A stretch of DNA of 19,553 bases, from positions 1-19,553 of the forward strand of contig JADFKX010000017.1 in assembly GCA_022564695.1 (NCBI GenBank), in the 5' to 3' direction. A program made the position numbers and the translations under genes. Positions 6,202 through 15,666 of this stretch are shown one piece after another. This DNA comes from Chloroflexota bacterium. Lineage in GTDB: Bacteria > Chloroflexota > Dehalococcoidia > SM23-28-2 > RBG-16-64-32. The notes below the pieces were generated by a model. The model was not told the DNA's origin, did no database searches, and worked only from the letters and a program-made list of their open reading frames with translations. The first letter of the stretch is position 1. The number at the start of each line of letters is the position of its first letter.

Positions 6202-7341
6202 GTGAATGCCAGGGTCGCGATCGTTGCTTCCGGATTTGCTGCCCTTTCCCTTACGTTCGCAGGCACCGCTTGTGGTGGCGGTGCGAACCCGTTCGGAGCC
6301 AGGTCTGAGGTGGTGGTTGAGGCAGACCATGTCGCCGCCATGGCGTTCGCCCCGGACGGACGGCTGTTCTACGCCGAGCAGTTCACCGGCAACATCCGGG
6401 TGATCACCGCGGAGGGCGAACTATTGGAGGAGCCCTTCGCCCAGATGGAATTGGCCTTATACGTCGAATGGGGGCTCACCGGACTCGCCCTCGACCCCGA
6501 TTTCGAGACTAACCACTACGTCTACGCCTTCCTCACCGAACCTATCGACCCCGAGACGCCCATCGGCAGGCCCCTGGTCGTGCGCTTCACCGACCAAAAC
6601 AATCAAGGCACGAACCGACGCGTCATCATCGACGATCTTCCAGAGACGCTCCCTGCCGCCCCAGGATTCAACGCTAACGGCAGCCTCCACTTCGGCCCGG
6701 ACGGATTCCTCTACCTCAGCCTGGGAGACTACGACACTCCTGCCTTGGTGCGGAATATGAGCAACCCCATCGGAAAGATCCTCCGCGTCAATAAGGAGGA
6801 CGGCTCACCTGCGGAGGACAACCCCTTCGTGGATGACCCAGTGGTGGATCAGCGGATATTTGCCCACGGGTTCCGTGAGCCGTTTGACTTTGCCTTTCAT
6901 CCGGAGACCGGCCAGGTCTACGGCTCGGACAACACTACCGTTAGCTGCGAAGCGCTAAACCTCATAACCGCGGCGGGTAGCTATGGCTGGCCGGATGTGG
7001 GCAACTTCCCCTACAGCGATTGCCAGGCGGGGGAGGGCACGAAGGGCATCCACCTCTTCGCCAGGGACGACATGGAACCAGGCAATTTTCTCTCCTTCGT
7101 CGTTGTTTCGGGACTGGAGTTCGCCTCCGGTGACATCTATCCCCTCTGGGGGGATACGCTGTTAGTCTGCGAGTCCGAGACTAATTTGATGCGACGGCTG
7201 GTCCTCAGTGGAGCGAATTTCGATCAGGTGGCAGAGGACGAGGTACTCCTCAATGACTGCGATGGGGACATCGCCACCAGCCCCGATGGCATCGTTTACT
7301 ACAGTAACAAGACGGAGATCCGCCGCCTGATCCCCGATTAG
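6202..7341 (+). CDS. PQQ-dependent sugar dehydrogenase-like (GSDH/sorbosone dehydrogenase family) exported lipoprotein
   Basis: The 379-residue protein is a six-bladed beta-propeller of the soluble glucose/aldose sugar dehydrogenase type. The N-terminus is a signal peptide ending FAGTAC, a weak lipobox with Cys24, followed by a Gly-rich linker, so it probably acts outside the membrane as a lipoprotein. Family blade motifs follow: GLTGLALDPDF (91-101), GSLHFGPDGFLYLSLGD (160-176), NPIGKILRVN (188-197), GFREPFDFAFHPETGQVY (223-240) and YGWPDVG (261-267). In characterised members the catalytic base is a His three residues before the Gly of G-R-L-x-F-G-P-D; here that position is Asn157 and the Arg is Ser161, so dehydrogenase activity is doubtful. 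Several Cys (249, 274, 323, 353) may form disulfides. The GTG start is supported by a leaderless-type -10. Confidence 0.85.
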   Translation: MNARVAIVASGFAALSLTFAGTACGGGANPFGARSEVVVEADHVAAMAFAPDGRLFYAEQFTGNIRVITAEGELLEEPFAQMELALYVEWGLTGLALDPDFETNHYVYAFLTEPIDPETPIGRPLVVRFTDQNNQGTNRRVIIDDLPETLPAAPGFNANGSLHFGPDGFLYLSLGDYDTPALVRNMSNPIGKILRVNKEDGSPAEDNPFVDDPVVDQRIFAHGFREPFDFAFHPETGQVYGSDNTTVSCEALNLITAAGSYGWPDVGNFPYSDCQAGEGTKGIHLFARDDMEPGNFLSFVVVSGLEFASGDIYPLWGDTLLVCESETNLMRRLVLSGANFDQVAEDEVLLNDCDGDIATSPDGIVYYSNKTEIRRLIPD

Positions 7342-7380
7342 GGCGGGCCCAACGGATGTCGTCTCTTGCCGTGCCCACAA

Positions 7381-7386
7381 TATGAT
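7381..7386 (+). promoter_or_regulatory. -10 box upstream of the anchored unknown protein
   Basis: TATGAT ends 8 nt before the ATG at 7395, placing the expected transcription start about 2 nt before it, with no room for a Shine-Dalgarno. No -35 is evident. Confidence 0.4.
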
Positions 7387-7394
7387 TGAGGCTA

Positions 7395-8036
7395 ATGGCG
7401 ACCAATCGGCAGCGTAGCAGCCGGAAGAGCCCCGGAGACGAGCCTGCCGGCACAATCGCCGAACCGGGCAGCCTGCTGCTGAGAGGCGATGAGGTAGCCG
7501 CTGCCATGGCGCTGGTGGGCTTCGTCCTCCTGTTCGTGGCCATCGCCCTGCTGGCGTCGGGCGGAACGGGCGGCGGCGGCGCAGCGACGGGAGACGCTGA
7601 CCTGCCCATCAGCCAGAGCGGAGCCTCTGATACAGGCGCAGCACCCGTCGACGAGGTACAGCCGGGAGCAAGCGGTGAACAGGAGATACAGTCGCTGGCT
7701 CGGAGATCTATCGAGGCCCTGCCCGCGGGCCAGTGGCCTTCGCTCTACGACTCTTTTACCAGCGAATTTCAGGGGCGTTGTCCACGGGCGAAGTTCGATC
7801 AGGCGGGGCTGGATGCGGCCGTCCAGCTAGGCGATGACCTACAGCTTCTGCGGTTCAAGCGATTGGAGAGCGTGACGGTCGAAGGATCGATAGCGCAGGC
7901 GATCATAGTGGGGGAGATAGCAGGCCAGAGCGAGTACCAGATCCAGGCGGCGTTCCAGCTAGAGGGCGGAAGTTGGAAGATAGCGCCGGCCTCCGGCACC
8001 GCGGGCTGCGAGGCGTTCAGCCGTCTCAGCGGCTAG
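7395..8036 (+). CDS. Single-pass membrane-anchored protein of unknown function, possible NTF2-like extracytoplasmic domain
   Basis: I do not recognise a named family. The 213-residue protein has a basic N-terminal tail, one membrane helix (about 35-54, AAAMALVGFVLLFVAIALLA), a Gly/Ala/Ser-rich linker (56-98) and a folded domain (about 99-213). The domain begins with an amphipathic helix, ARRSIEALPAGQWPSLYDSF, followed by FQGRCPRAKFD and alternating beta-type segments. This layout resembles SnoaL/NTF2-like domains that sit outside the membrane in actinobacterial and Chloroflexota proteins. Cys129 and Cys205 could pair. The basic tail before the helix predicts an inside-to-outside orientation. 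A TTG at 7386 is in frame, but the ATG at 7395 is preferred. It follows the dehydrogenase-like gene by 53 nt; a functional link is not shown. Confidence 0.75.
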   Translation: MATNRQRSSRKSPGDEPAGTIAEPGSLLLRGDEVAAAMALVGFVLLFVAIALLASGGTGGGGAATGDADLPISQSGASDTGAAPVDEVQPGASGEQEIQSLARRSIEALPAGQWPSLYDSFTSEFQGRCPRAKFDQAGLDAAVQLGDDLQLLRFKRLESVTVEGSIAQAIIVGEIAGQSEYQIQAAFQLEGGSWKIAPASGTAGCEAFSRLSG

Positions 8037-8073
8037 GTGGGCGCGGTTCGCTTACCCGCGGGATCCCGCACTC

Positions 8074-8092
8074 AGGGCGCGGCTCGCGCTCT
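8074..8092. terminator. GC-rich hairpin after the anchored unknown protein, possible terminator
   Basis: AGGGCGCG (8074-8081) pairs with CGCGCTCT (8085-8092) around a GCT loop: eight pairs including one G-T. A short TTTT occurs only at 8107-8110. It lies between the unknown-protein stop (8036) and the aspS promoter, so a terminator role is reasonable. The rest of 8037-8201 holds a 12-bp palindrome (8058-8069) and a weak inverted repeat near 8113-8127, but no gene. Confidence 0.35.
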
Positions 8093-8184
8093 AGGAGTCA
8101 CCCCCATTTTGATCAGCGGTCTGATTATCACCAGCCAAGCAGCCCACGCCCCGAAGCCCTGATGCCTCAGCCTCTCGCCTGCGC

Positions 8185-8190
8185 TATAGT
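8185..8190 (+). promoter_or_regulatory. -10 box of aspS
   Basis: TATAGT ends 11 nt before the aspS ATG, giving an expected leader of about 5 nt, too short for a Shine-Dalgarno. No -35 is seen. Confidence 0.4.
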
Positions 8191-8201
8191 AGTTCTCAAT
8201 C

Positions 8202-10007
<1,806 letters not shown>

Positions 10008-10019
10008 CCTGCGATTGCG

Positions 10020-10049
10020 TTGATAGGGTGTAGGCCGCGTTGTTATGAT
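10020..10049 (+). promoter_or_regulatory. Promoter of the peptide/opine ABC importer operon
   Basis: TTGATA (10020-10025), an 18-nt spacer and TATGAT (10044-10049), with a TGn extension (TGT, 10041-10043), form the best sigma-70-type promoter in the window. The expected start near 10056 gives a leader of about 49 nt. The Shine-Dalgarno-like AAGGTAGG near 10091-10098 precedes the ATG at 10105. This is a leadered gene, unlike several of its neighbours. Confidence 0.6.
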
Positions 10050-10104
10050 GAATAGTCGGTTCGGCAGGTAACGGGCAGGCGCATCCCGGTAAGGTAGGCA
10101 TCAT

Positions 10105-11796
10105 ATGGAAACCCGCAGGCTCATATTCGTTCTCGGCGGCATAGCCGTCATGCTCGTCGTTGTTGTCGGCGGCCTGGCGCTGGCGCTGAGCGGTGGCGGT
10201 GGTAACGGTGACGGCGGCGGCCCCGGCGACACCGGCGATGACACCCCCGCTGCCGAGTCGTCTCCTCTCCCCGAGCGCGTGGAGGGTGAGCTCCGGCTGT
10301 TCGGCCCCGACCCGATAACTCTCGACCCGGCCTGCGCTTCGGACGCCGGCTCAGCCGAGTATATCGTCGAGATATTCTCCGGCCTCGTCTCCTTCGACCG
10401 TGACCTGAAAATCATTCCCGACCTAGCCGAAGAGATCCCTGAACCGACGCAGAACCCGGACGGAACCGTCACCTATACCTTCAACCTGAGGAAGGACGTC
10501 AAGTTTCACGACGGCTCGCGACGGGTAGTGGCGGAGGACTTCAAGTTCTCCTTGGAGCGCTCCCTGGACCCGCGCACGCTCTCGACCGTGGGTATTATCT
10601 ACCTGGATGACATCGTGGGAGCGCGGGAGTTCGCCGCCGGAGACGCGGACGAAGTTAGCGGCATCGAGGTGATGAACGCCAACACCCTGAAGATCACGAT
10701 AGACGCGCCCAAGGCCTACTTCCTGGCTAAGCTCACCTACCCCACCGCCTACGTCGTAGACCGGCGCGAGGTGGGCGACTCCACTTGCTTCTCCGACACA
10801 CAGTGGACGCTACGGCCCAACGGCACAGGGCCCTTCAAGCTGGAAGAGTGGCAGGTCGGCCAGCGCATCGTCCTCACGGCCAACGAAGGGTTTCACCTGG
10901 ACCCCAAGCCATCGCTGGCCCAGGTCACATACTTCCTCGCCGGTGGCTCCGCGCTCATCATGTACGAAAACGATGAGATAGACCTCACCGGCGTCGGCGT
11001 CAACGATATTGAGCGTATCCGTGACCCCAGCGACCCGTTGAACGCGGAGTTCCGTGAGAGCCCCAGCCTCAACACGTTCTACATTGGCTTCAACACCCAG
11101 GTGCCGCCTTTCGATGACCCCGTCGTGCGGCGGGCGTTCGGCATGGCCATCGATAAAAAGGTGCTGACCGAGGTCGTGCTCAAGGACCTCGTGGTGCCGG
11201 CCAACGGCGTCCTGCCGCCGGGCATGCCCGGCTTCAACGAGGAGCTTGAGGGTATCCCCTTCGATCCGGAGGGCGCACGCGCGCTCCTGGAGGAGGCCGG
11301 CGGTCCAAGCATCGTGCGCGACGCCACCCTCCTCGACTCCGGGCGCGGCGCCAGCGTTGGGCCGATCATTGAGGCGGTCGTCGCCATGTGGGAGGAGAAC
11401 CTGGGCGTGACGGTGGACGTGAATCAGGAGGAGTTCGGCCTGTTCCTCAGAGACCTGGACGAAGGGAGCTTCCAGATGTTCAGCCTGGGCTGGATCGCGG
11501 ACTACGTGGACCCGCAAGACTTCCTGGACATCAAGTTCCACTCCGCCAGCGGCAACAACGAGATGAAGTACTCCAACCCGCAGGTAGACGACCTGCTGGA
11601 GCGGGCCCGTGTAGAGCAGGACGAAGCTACGCGCTATGAGCTGTACCAGGAGGCGGAGGAGATCATCGTTCAGGAAGCGCCCTGGATCCCTCTGTACCAC
11701 GGCAAGACCAACGCCCTCGTCAAACCGTACGTCCAGGGCTACTTCCTCGCCCCGTTCGTTATCCCCAACCTGCGCTACGTTAGCCTGAGTCGTTAG
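10105..11796 (+). CDS. ABC transporter substrate-binding protein, peptide/opine/nickel family (SBP_bac_5)
   Basis: The 563-residue protein is a cluster C (DppA/OppA-like) solute receptor. After an N-terminal helix (about 6-29) and a Gly/Asp-rich linker (30-60), the binding fold starts at GELRLFGPDPITLDPA. It contains the family features YTFNLRKDVKFHDG (near 124-137), then DFKFSLERSLDP, GTGPFKLEEW, the segment PPFDDPVVRRAFGMAIDK, and a C-terminal APWIPLYHG. Most such receptors in Gram-positive-like envelopes are lipoproteins, but no lipobox Cys exists here; a Gly-rich stretch directly follows the helix, so an uncleaved membrane anchor is likely. It heads an operon with two permease genes, 15 nt before the first. 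The ligand is probably an oligopeptide, though opines, nickel chelates or sugars also occur in this family. Confidence 0.92.
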   Translation: METRRLIFVLGGIAVMLVVVVGGLALALSGGGGNGDGGGPGDTGDDTPAAESSPLPERVEGELRLFGPDPITLDPACASDAGSAEYIVEIFSGLVSFDRDLKIIPDLAEEIPEPTQNPDGTVTYTFNLRKDVKFHDGSRRVVAEDFKFSLERSLDPRTLSTVGIIYLDDIVGAREFAAGDADEVSGIEVMNANTLKITIDAPKAYFLAKLTYPTAYVVDRREVGDSTCFSDTQWTLRPNGTGPFKLEEWQVGQRIVLTANEGFHLDPKPSLAQVTYFLAGGSALIMYENDEIDLTGVGVNDIERIRDPSDPLNAEFRESPSLNTFYIGFNTQVPPFDDPVVRRAFGMAIDKKVLTEVVLKDLVVPANGVLPPGMPGFNEELEGIPFDPEGARALLEEAGGPSIVRDATLLDSGRGASVGPIIEAVVAMWEENLGVTVDVNQEEFGLFLRDLDEGSFQMFSLGWIADYVDPQDFLDIKFHSASGNNEMKYSNPQVDDLLERARVEQDEATRYELYQEAEEIIVQEAPWIPLYHGKTNALVKPYVQGYFLAPFVIPNLRYVSLSR

Positions 11797-11811
11797 AGCG
11801 GGGGCGCCTTC

Positions 11812-12792
11812 ATGCAGGGGCTCGCGTCATACATCATACGGCGGCTGCTCTGGGCGCCGGTGATCCTGCTGGCGGTCTCCCTGGTCACGTTTGGCCTGGG
11901 CCGGTTCGGGCCCGGCGATCCGATCCAGATCCTCCAGGGCCAGTACCGCGATCCGGAGGTGCGGGAACGCATCGCCAATGAGCTGGGCTACAACGATAAC
12001 TTCTTCGTCCAGTACGGGCGCTACATGGGGAACTTCGTCACCGGTGACCTGGGCACCTCTCTGACCTACCGCGGGCTGCCGGTTGCGGACGTCATTTTTC
12101 CACGGCTGTGGGTGACCTTCCAGTACAACCTGCTGGCCTTGGTGCTGATATTCGCCATCGGCCTGCCGGCCGGCATCTGGTCGGCGCTGAGACAGGGCAC
12201 CTGGATGGACCCGTTTCTCATATCGGTCTTCCTGTTTTTCGCCTCCGTGCCGGTGCTTGTGAGCATACCCGTCATGCAGTGGCTGTTCGCGCTTAAGCTG
12301 GGCTGGCTGCCTTCGGGCGGCTGGGAGGTGCGCGAGTTCTTCGGGATAGAGATCGGGGTGCTAGATAAACGGATCATCCTCCCCCTCATAATCCTCACCC
12401 TTCCCGGCATCGCCGGCGTCGCCCGCTATATGCGCGCCCAGGTGCTGGAGGTGCTGGACGAAGACTACGTGCGGACGGCGCGGGCCAAGGGTCTGGCGGA
12501 GTTCACGGTGGTTAGCCGCCACATCGCCCGCAACGCCCTGCTGCCCCTGGCGACGATCATGGGGTTCGCGTTAGTGGGGTTGCTCGGCGGCTCTATCTTC
12601 CTGGAGACGTTGCTGGGTATCCCGGGCATCGGCTCTTACGCATTCGAGGCCGTCTTCAACCGCGATTACGACAGCATCATGGCGATCGTGCTAATCACTT
12701 CCACTGCCTTTGTCGCGGCGAACCTCGTGGTCGACATAACGTATGCGTTCATCGACCCGCGCATCCGGCTGGGTGGCGGAGCGGGGCGCTGA
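11812..12792 (+). CDS. ABC transporter permease, DppB type
   Basis: The 326-residue inner-membrane permease of the peptide/opine importer family begins with the DppB-typical YIIRRLLWAPVILLAVSLVTF first helix. It has the extracytoplasmic domain with GDLGTSLTYRGLPVADVI and five more helices. The cytoplasmic EAA-type coupling loop, DYVRTARAKGLAE followed by RHIARNALLP, is where the ATPase docks. GIPGIGSYAFEAVFNRDYDSIM near the end is typical. It follows the binding-protein gene and overlaps the next permease by one base (TGATG), so co-translation is expected. It pairs with the DppC-type subunit to form the channel. Confidence 0.93.
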   Translation: MQGLASYIIRRLLWAPVILLAVSLVTFGLGRFGPGDPIQILQGQYRDPEVRERIANELGYNDNFFVQYGRYMGNFVTGDLGTSLTYRGLPVADVIFPRLWVTFQYNLLALVLIFAIGLPAGIWSALRQGTWMDPFLISVFLFFASVPVLVSIPVMQWLFALKLGWLPSGGWEVREFFGIEIGVLDKRIILPLIILTLPGIAGVARYMRAQVLEVLDEDYVRTARAKGLAEFTVVSRHIARNALLPLATIMGFALVGLLGGSIFLETLLGIPGIGSYAFEAVFNRDYDSIMAIVLITSTAFVAANLVVDITYAFIDPRIRLGGGAGR

Positions 12793-13757
12793 TGGCTTAC
12801 GAGGCGGCAAACGGCACGTTGGGGGCGGAGGACGTCACCCCGCGGCGCTCGTTCCTGGTCCTGCGCAGGCTGGCCCGCAAACGGCTGGCTGTGGTGGCGC
12901 TGGTGGTCATCGTGATAATCTACCTGGCCGGCATCTTCGCCCCCCTGGTCGCCCCCTACGGTTTCGCCGACACGGATTTCGGGAACACGTTCGCCGGGCC
13001 CAGCCTGGAGCACCCGTTTGGGACCGACCGTCTGGGCAGAGATATGCTATCGCGGGTGATATGGGCATCCCAGACCACGGTTATCATCTCGGCTGCCGCC
13101 ATCCTCACGGGCGGGCTGGCCCTGGGGGTGACGCTGGGGCTGCTCGCCGGCTACGCCGGTGGTCGAGTCGATAACCTGATCATGCGCGTCGCCGACGCCT
13201 TCTTCGGCCTGCCCGAGATCTTGATGCTGCTCCTTATAACCGCTACTGTCCGTCCCAGAGTGGAGAACTTCTTCGACAAGTTCGACGGCTGGCCGATCCT
13301 GGGCGGACTGAACGAGGCGGGGCTGCCGGACTACTTTCTCATCTTCGGGGTGCTCTCCCTGTTCGGCTGGGTGGGGATGGCCCGCATAGTCCGCTCCCAG
13401 GTGCTGTCGCTGCGGGAGACCGACTACGTGATGGCCGCTCGGGCGGCGGGCGCGCGGACGCCGCGGCTGCTGTTCCACCACCTCCTGCCCAACGTGAGCA
13501 ACATCGTTATAGTGGCGATCACGTTCTCACTCGGCGCTATCGCGGGCACTGAGATCGCCCTCACCTGGCTGGGGATCGGCATCCAGCCGCCGCACCCCAG
13601 CTTCGGGACGATGATCTTCGATGCGAGCGGGCTAACGACGCTAAGGGCGCACCCGAACCTGATGCTGGTGCCGGCCGTGGTGGTGGCCTCGCTGCTGTTC
13701 TCCTTTAACCTCCTGGGCGACGCCCTCAACGACGTGATGAACCCCCACCGCCGGTAG
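12792..13757 (+). CDS. ABC transporter permease, DppC type
   Basis: The 321-residue partner permease has the DppC N-terminal tail with RRLARKRLAVVALVVIVIIYL as its first helix and APLVAPYGF after it. HPFGTDRLGRDMLSRVIWAS is the family hallmark. The EAA loop reads DYVMAARAAGARTPRLLFHHLLPN, and the end carries TWLGIGIQPPHPSFGTMI. An extra external stretch (about 152-175) separates two helices. The next gene begins 5 nt after its stop. No ATP-binding subunits (DppD/DppF) follow, so the transporter must borrow ATPases encoded elsewhere. Confidence 0.93.
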   Translation: MAYEAANGTLGAEDVTPRRSFLVLRRLARKRLAVVALVVIVIIYLAGIFAPLVAPYGFADTDFGNTFAGPSLEHPFGTDRLGRDMLSRVIWASQTTVIISAAAILTGGLALGVTLGLLAGYAGGRVDNLIMRVADAFFGLPEILMLLLITATVRPRVENFFDKFDGWPILGGLNEAGLPDYFLIFGVLSLFGWVGMARIVRSQVLSLRETDYVMAARAAGARTPRLLFHHLLPNVSNIVIVAITFSLGAIAGTEIALTWLGIGIQPPHPSFGTMIFDASGLTTLRAHPNLMLVPAVVVASLLFSFNLLGDALNDVMNPHRR

Positions 13758-13762
13758 GTCTG

Positions 13763-14233
13763 GTGGAAGACGAAATAGGGCCGGCTTCCCAGGAGCTCAT
13801 CGCCCGGCTGTGGCAGGAAGAGTGGGGCCTGCCCAACGTTAGCGCCAGGCGGCAGTATATGCCGGCGGATGTGGAGGGCTTAGCCTGGCGCGCCGGCGAC
13901 GGCAACGAAATCGGGCTTGTTACTTGGGCCGTGGACGGCGACCGGGCGGAGATAGTCTCCGTGCAGGCGCTGGAGCCGGGCCGGCGTATCGGCTCCAGGC
14001 TGATGGACGCGGCGGAGGAGGAGCTGCGGCGGCGAGGCGTGAAGACCGTGCATCTCGTCACCACCAACGATAACACCCGCGCGCTCTCGTTTTACGTGCG
14101 CCGCGGCTATCGGCTCGTCCGTCTCCACCTGGACGCGATGGACCGCGTTCGGCAGGCGAAACCGCACGTACCGCTAATCGGCGACGACGGCATCCCCCTG
14201 CGGGATATGTGGGAGCTGGAGCGTGAGCTTTAA
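13763..14233 (+). CDS. GNAT-family N-acetyltransferase
   Basis: The 156-residue protein has the GNAT acyl-CoA fold. VSVQALEPGRRIGSRLMDAA covers strand beta4 and the pyrophosphate-binding motif (R-R-I-G-S), followed by the helix to RRGVKTVHLVTTNDN, then NTRALSFYVRRGYRLVRL (motif B), a classic ending. The C-terminus carries PLRDMWELEREL, common in small stand-alone GNATs. The GTG start has GGTAGG a few bases upstream and sits 5 nt after the permease stop, so it is the last gene of the importer operon. The substrate is unknown; acetylation of the imported compound is possible but not shown. Confidence 0.85.
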   Translation: MEDEIGPASQELIARLWQEEWGLPNVSARRQYMPADVEGLAWRAGDGNEIGLVTWAVDGDRAEIVSVQALEPGRRIGSRLMDAAEEELRRRGVKTVHLVTTNDNTRALSFYVRRGYRLVRLHLDAMDRVRQAKPHVPLIGDDGIPLRDMWELEREL

Positions 14234-14279
14234 GAGGCGTCTCTGCGGCGACCAAGGGCTACGTCCTGCGGAACGCGGG

Positions 14280-14288
14280 TGATATAAT
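14280..14288 (+). promoter_or_regulatory. Extended -10 element of the tig-clpP-clpX operon (leaderless tig)
   Basis: TGATATAAT is a perfect extended -10 (TGn plus TATAAT). It ends 7 nt before the tig GTG at 14296, so the transcript should begin at or one base before the start codon. No -35 consensus is seen, as is usual with extended -10 promoters. Confidence 0.65.
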
Positions 14289-14295
14289 CGAGTCC

Positions 14296-15666
14296 GTGAA
14301 GGTTTCCGTCGAACGCATCCCCGAAAGTCAGGTGGTCTTGGAGATCGAGATCGAGCCTGACCAGATGGAGCGCTCTCTGGATCGGGCCTACCGTCGCCTC
14401 GTGAAGCGCACCGATATCCCCGGCTTCCGCAAAGGGAAGGCCCCGCGCGGTATGCTGGAGCGCCACGTGGGCCGGGAACGGCTGGTGCACGAGGCGCTTG
14501 ATGTTCTGATACCTGAGGCCTACAACCTGGCCCTGGAGGAGCAGCAGATCGAGGTGGTAGACCAGCCGAAGCTGGACATCGTCCAGGAGGAGCCGCTGGT
14601 CTTCAAGGCTACCGTCTCCATCCGTCCTACGGTGAAGCTGGGTGACTACACCAAGCTGCGCCTCGGCCGGCCCAGCCTCGTCGTAGCCCAGGAGAACGTG
14701 GACGCGGCGGTGGAGGAGCTGCGTCACCGCTACGCCCTGCATGAGCCGATGGAACGCCCGGTGAAGGTTGGCGACCTGGTGCGGGCCGATGTCCGCGGCC
14801 AGATCGACGGGCGCGAGGTGTTCGCCGACGACGATTTCGAGTTCACACCGCGTGACGGCGCTACCGTCCTCTTACCCGGTTTCGCGGAGGGCGTTATCGG
14901 CGCCGAGAAGGGGGTGGCCAAAGAGGTGACCGTAACCACTCCGCCCGGCGCCCAGCCGCTCGCAGGGAAGTCTGGGACGTTCACCGTCGTCGTCAAAGAG
15001 GTCAAGGAGGAGCGGCTGCCGGCGCTGAACGATGAGTTCGCGCGTGAGGTTGGCGAGGGCTTCCCCAGCCTCCAGGCGCTGCGCCAGCACCTTGAGTCCG
15101 AGATCCGCGAGCGTCTTGAAGCCGAGGCGAAGGAGAAGTATCGGGATGACGCTCTGGGCGAACTGGTAAAAACGACAAAGGAGTTGGAGTACCCCCCTGT
15201 CCTGCTGGAGAGAGAGACCGATCATATCCTGCGGGATGAGGCGCGGGCAGCCGGTCAGGACGTCGACCGCTACCTGGAGTCCGCCCAAGGCGGAGGCAAA
15301 CCAATGCAGGAGATCAGAGAGGCGCTGCGGCCAACCGCCGAGGAGCGGGTACGACGCTCGCTAACGCTTACCGCCCTTGCGGAGGCGGAGCAGCTGAAGG
15401 TAGAGCCCTCCGAGGTTGACGCTGAGATCGAGCGCATCGTCAGCTCGTCGGGCACGCAGGAGTCGCAGATACGCCAGCTGTTCGATAACTCCAGCGGCCG
15501 TGAGGCGATGGAGCGATCACTTGTGACTCGCAAGACTCTGGACCGGCTCATCGAGATAGTGTCCGGCCCCAAACCGGCGAAGAGAGCCGCCGCGACCAAG
15601 CGGGCTAAGAAGGCGGCGGCGCCAAAGAAACAGAAAGCGAAGGCAGTAGAGGAGGAACAGACGTGA
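14296..15666 (+). CDS. tig: Trigger factor (ribosome-associated chaperone and prolyl isomerase)
   Basis: The 456-residue protein has the three trigger-factor domains. The N-terminal ribosome-binding domain carries the signature GFRKGKAPRG (43-52) that docks on ribosomal protein L23. An FKBP-type PPIase domain (about 150-240) includes GDLVRADVRGQIDGREV, LLPGFAEGVIG and KEVTVTTP. A long helical chaperone domain reaches about 420. The last 34 residues are a Lys/Ala-rich low-complexity tail (AKRAAATKRAKKAAAPKKQK, then an acidic end) that many tig proteins lack; it may add nucleic-acid or ribosome affinity. The GTG start fits the leaderless promoter just upstream. The stop overlaps the clpP start as GTGA, suggesting translational coupling. 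Confidence 0.96.
   Translation: MKVSVERIPESQVVLEIEIEPDQMERSLDRAYRRLVKRTDIPGFRKGKAPRGMLERHVGRERLVHEALDVLIPEAYNLALEEQQIEVVDQPKLDIVQEEPLVFKATVSIRPTVKLGDYTKLRLGRPSLVVAQENVDAAVEELRHRYALHEPMERPVKVGDLVRADVRGQIDGREVFADDDFEFTPRDGATVLLPGFAEGVIGAEKGVAKEVTVTTPPGAQPLAGKSGTFTVVVKEVKEERLPALNDEFAREVGEGFPSLQALRQHLESEIRERLEAEAKEKYRDDALGELVKTTKELEYPPVLLERETDHILRDEARAAGQDVDRYLESAQGGGKPMQEIREALRPTAEERVRRSLTLTALAEAEQLKVEPSEVDAEIERIVSSSGTQESQIRQLFDNSSGREAMERSLVTRKTLDRLIEIVSGPKPAKRAAATKRAKKAAAPKKQKAKAVEEEQT

Noticed and set aside
8058..8069. Perfect 12-bp palindrome GCGGGATCCCGC between genes
   Set aside because: Too short to be a stable hairpin (4-bp stem once a loop is allowed) and a single copy; could be a binding site, but nothing supports it.
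10810..11700. A 296-codon antisense open frame over the ABC receptor gene
   Set aside because: Composition typical of the complement of a GC-rich gene; no start signal and no recognisable domain.
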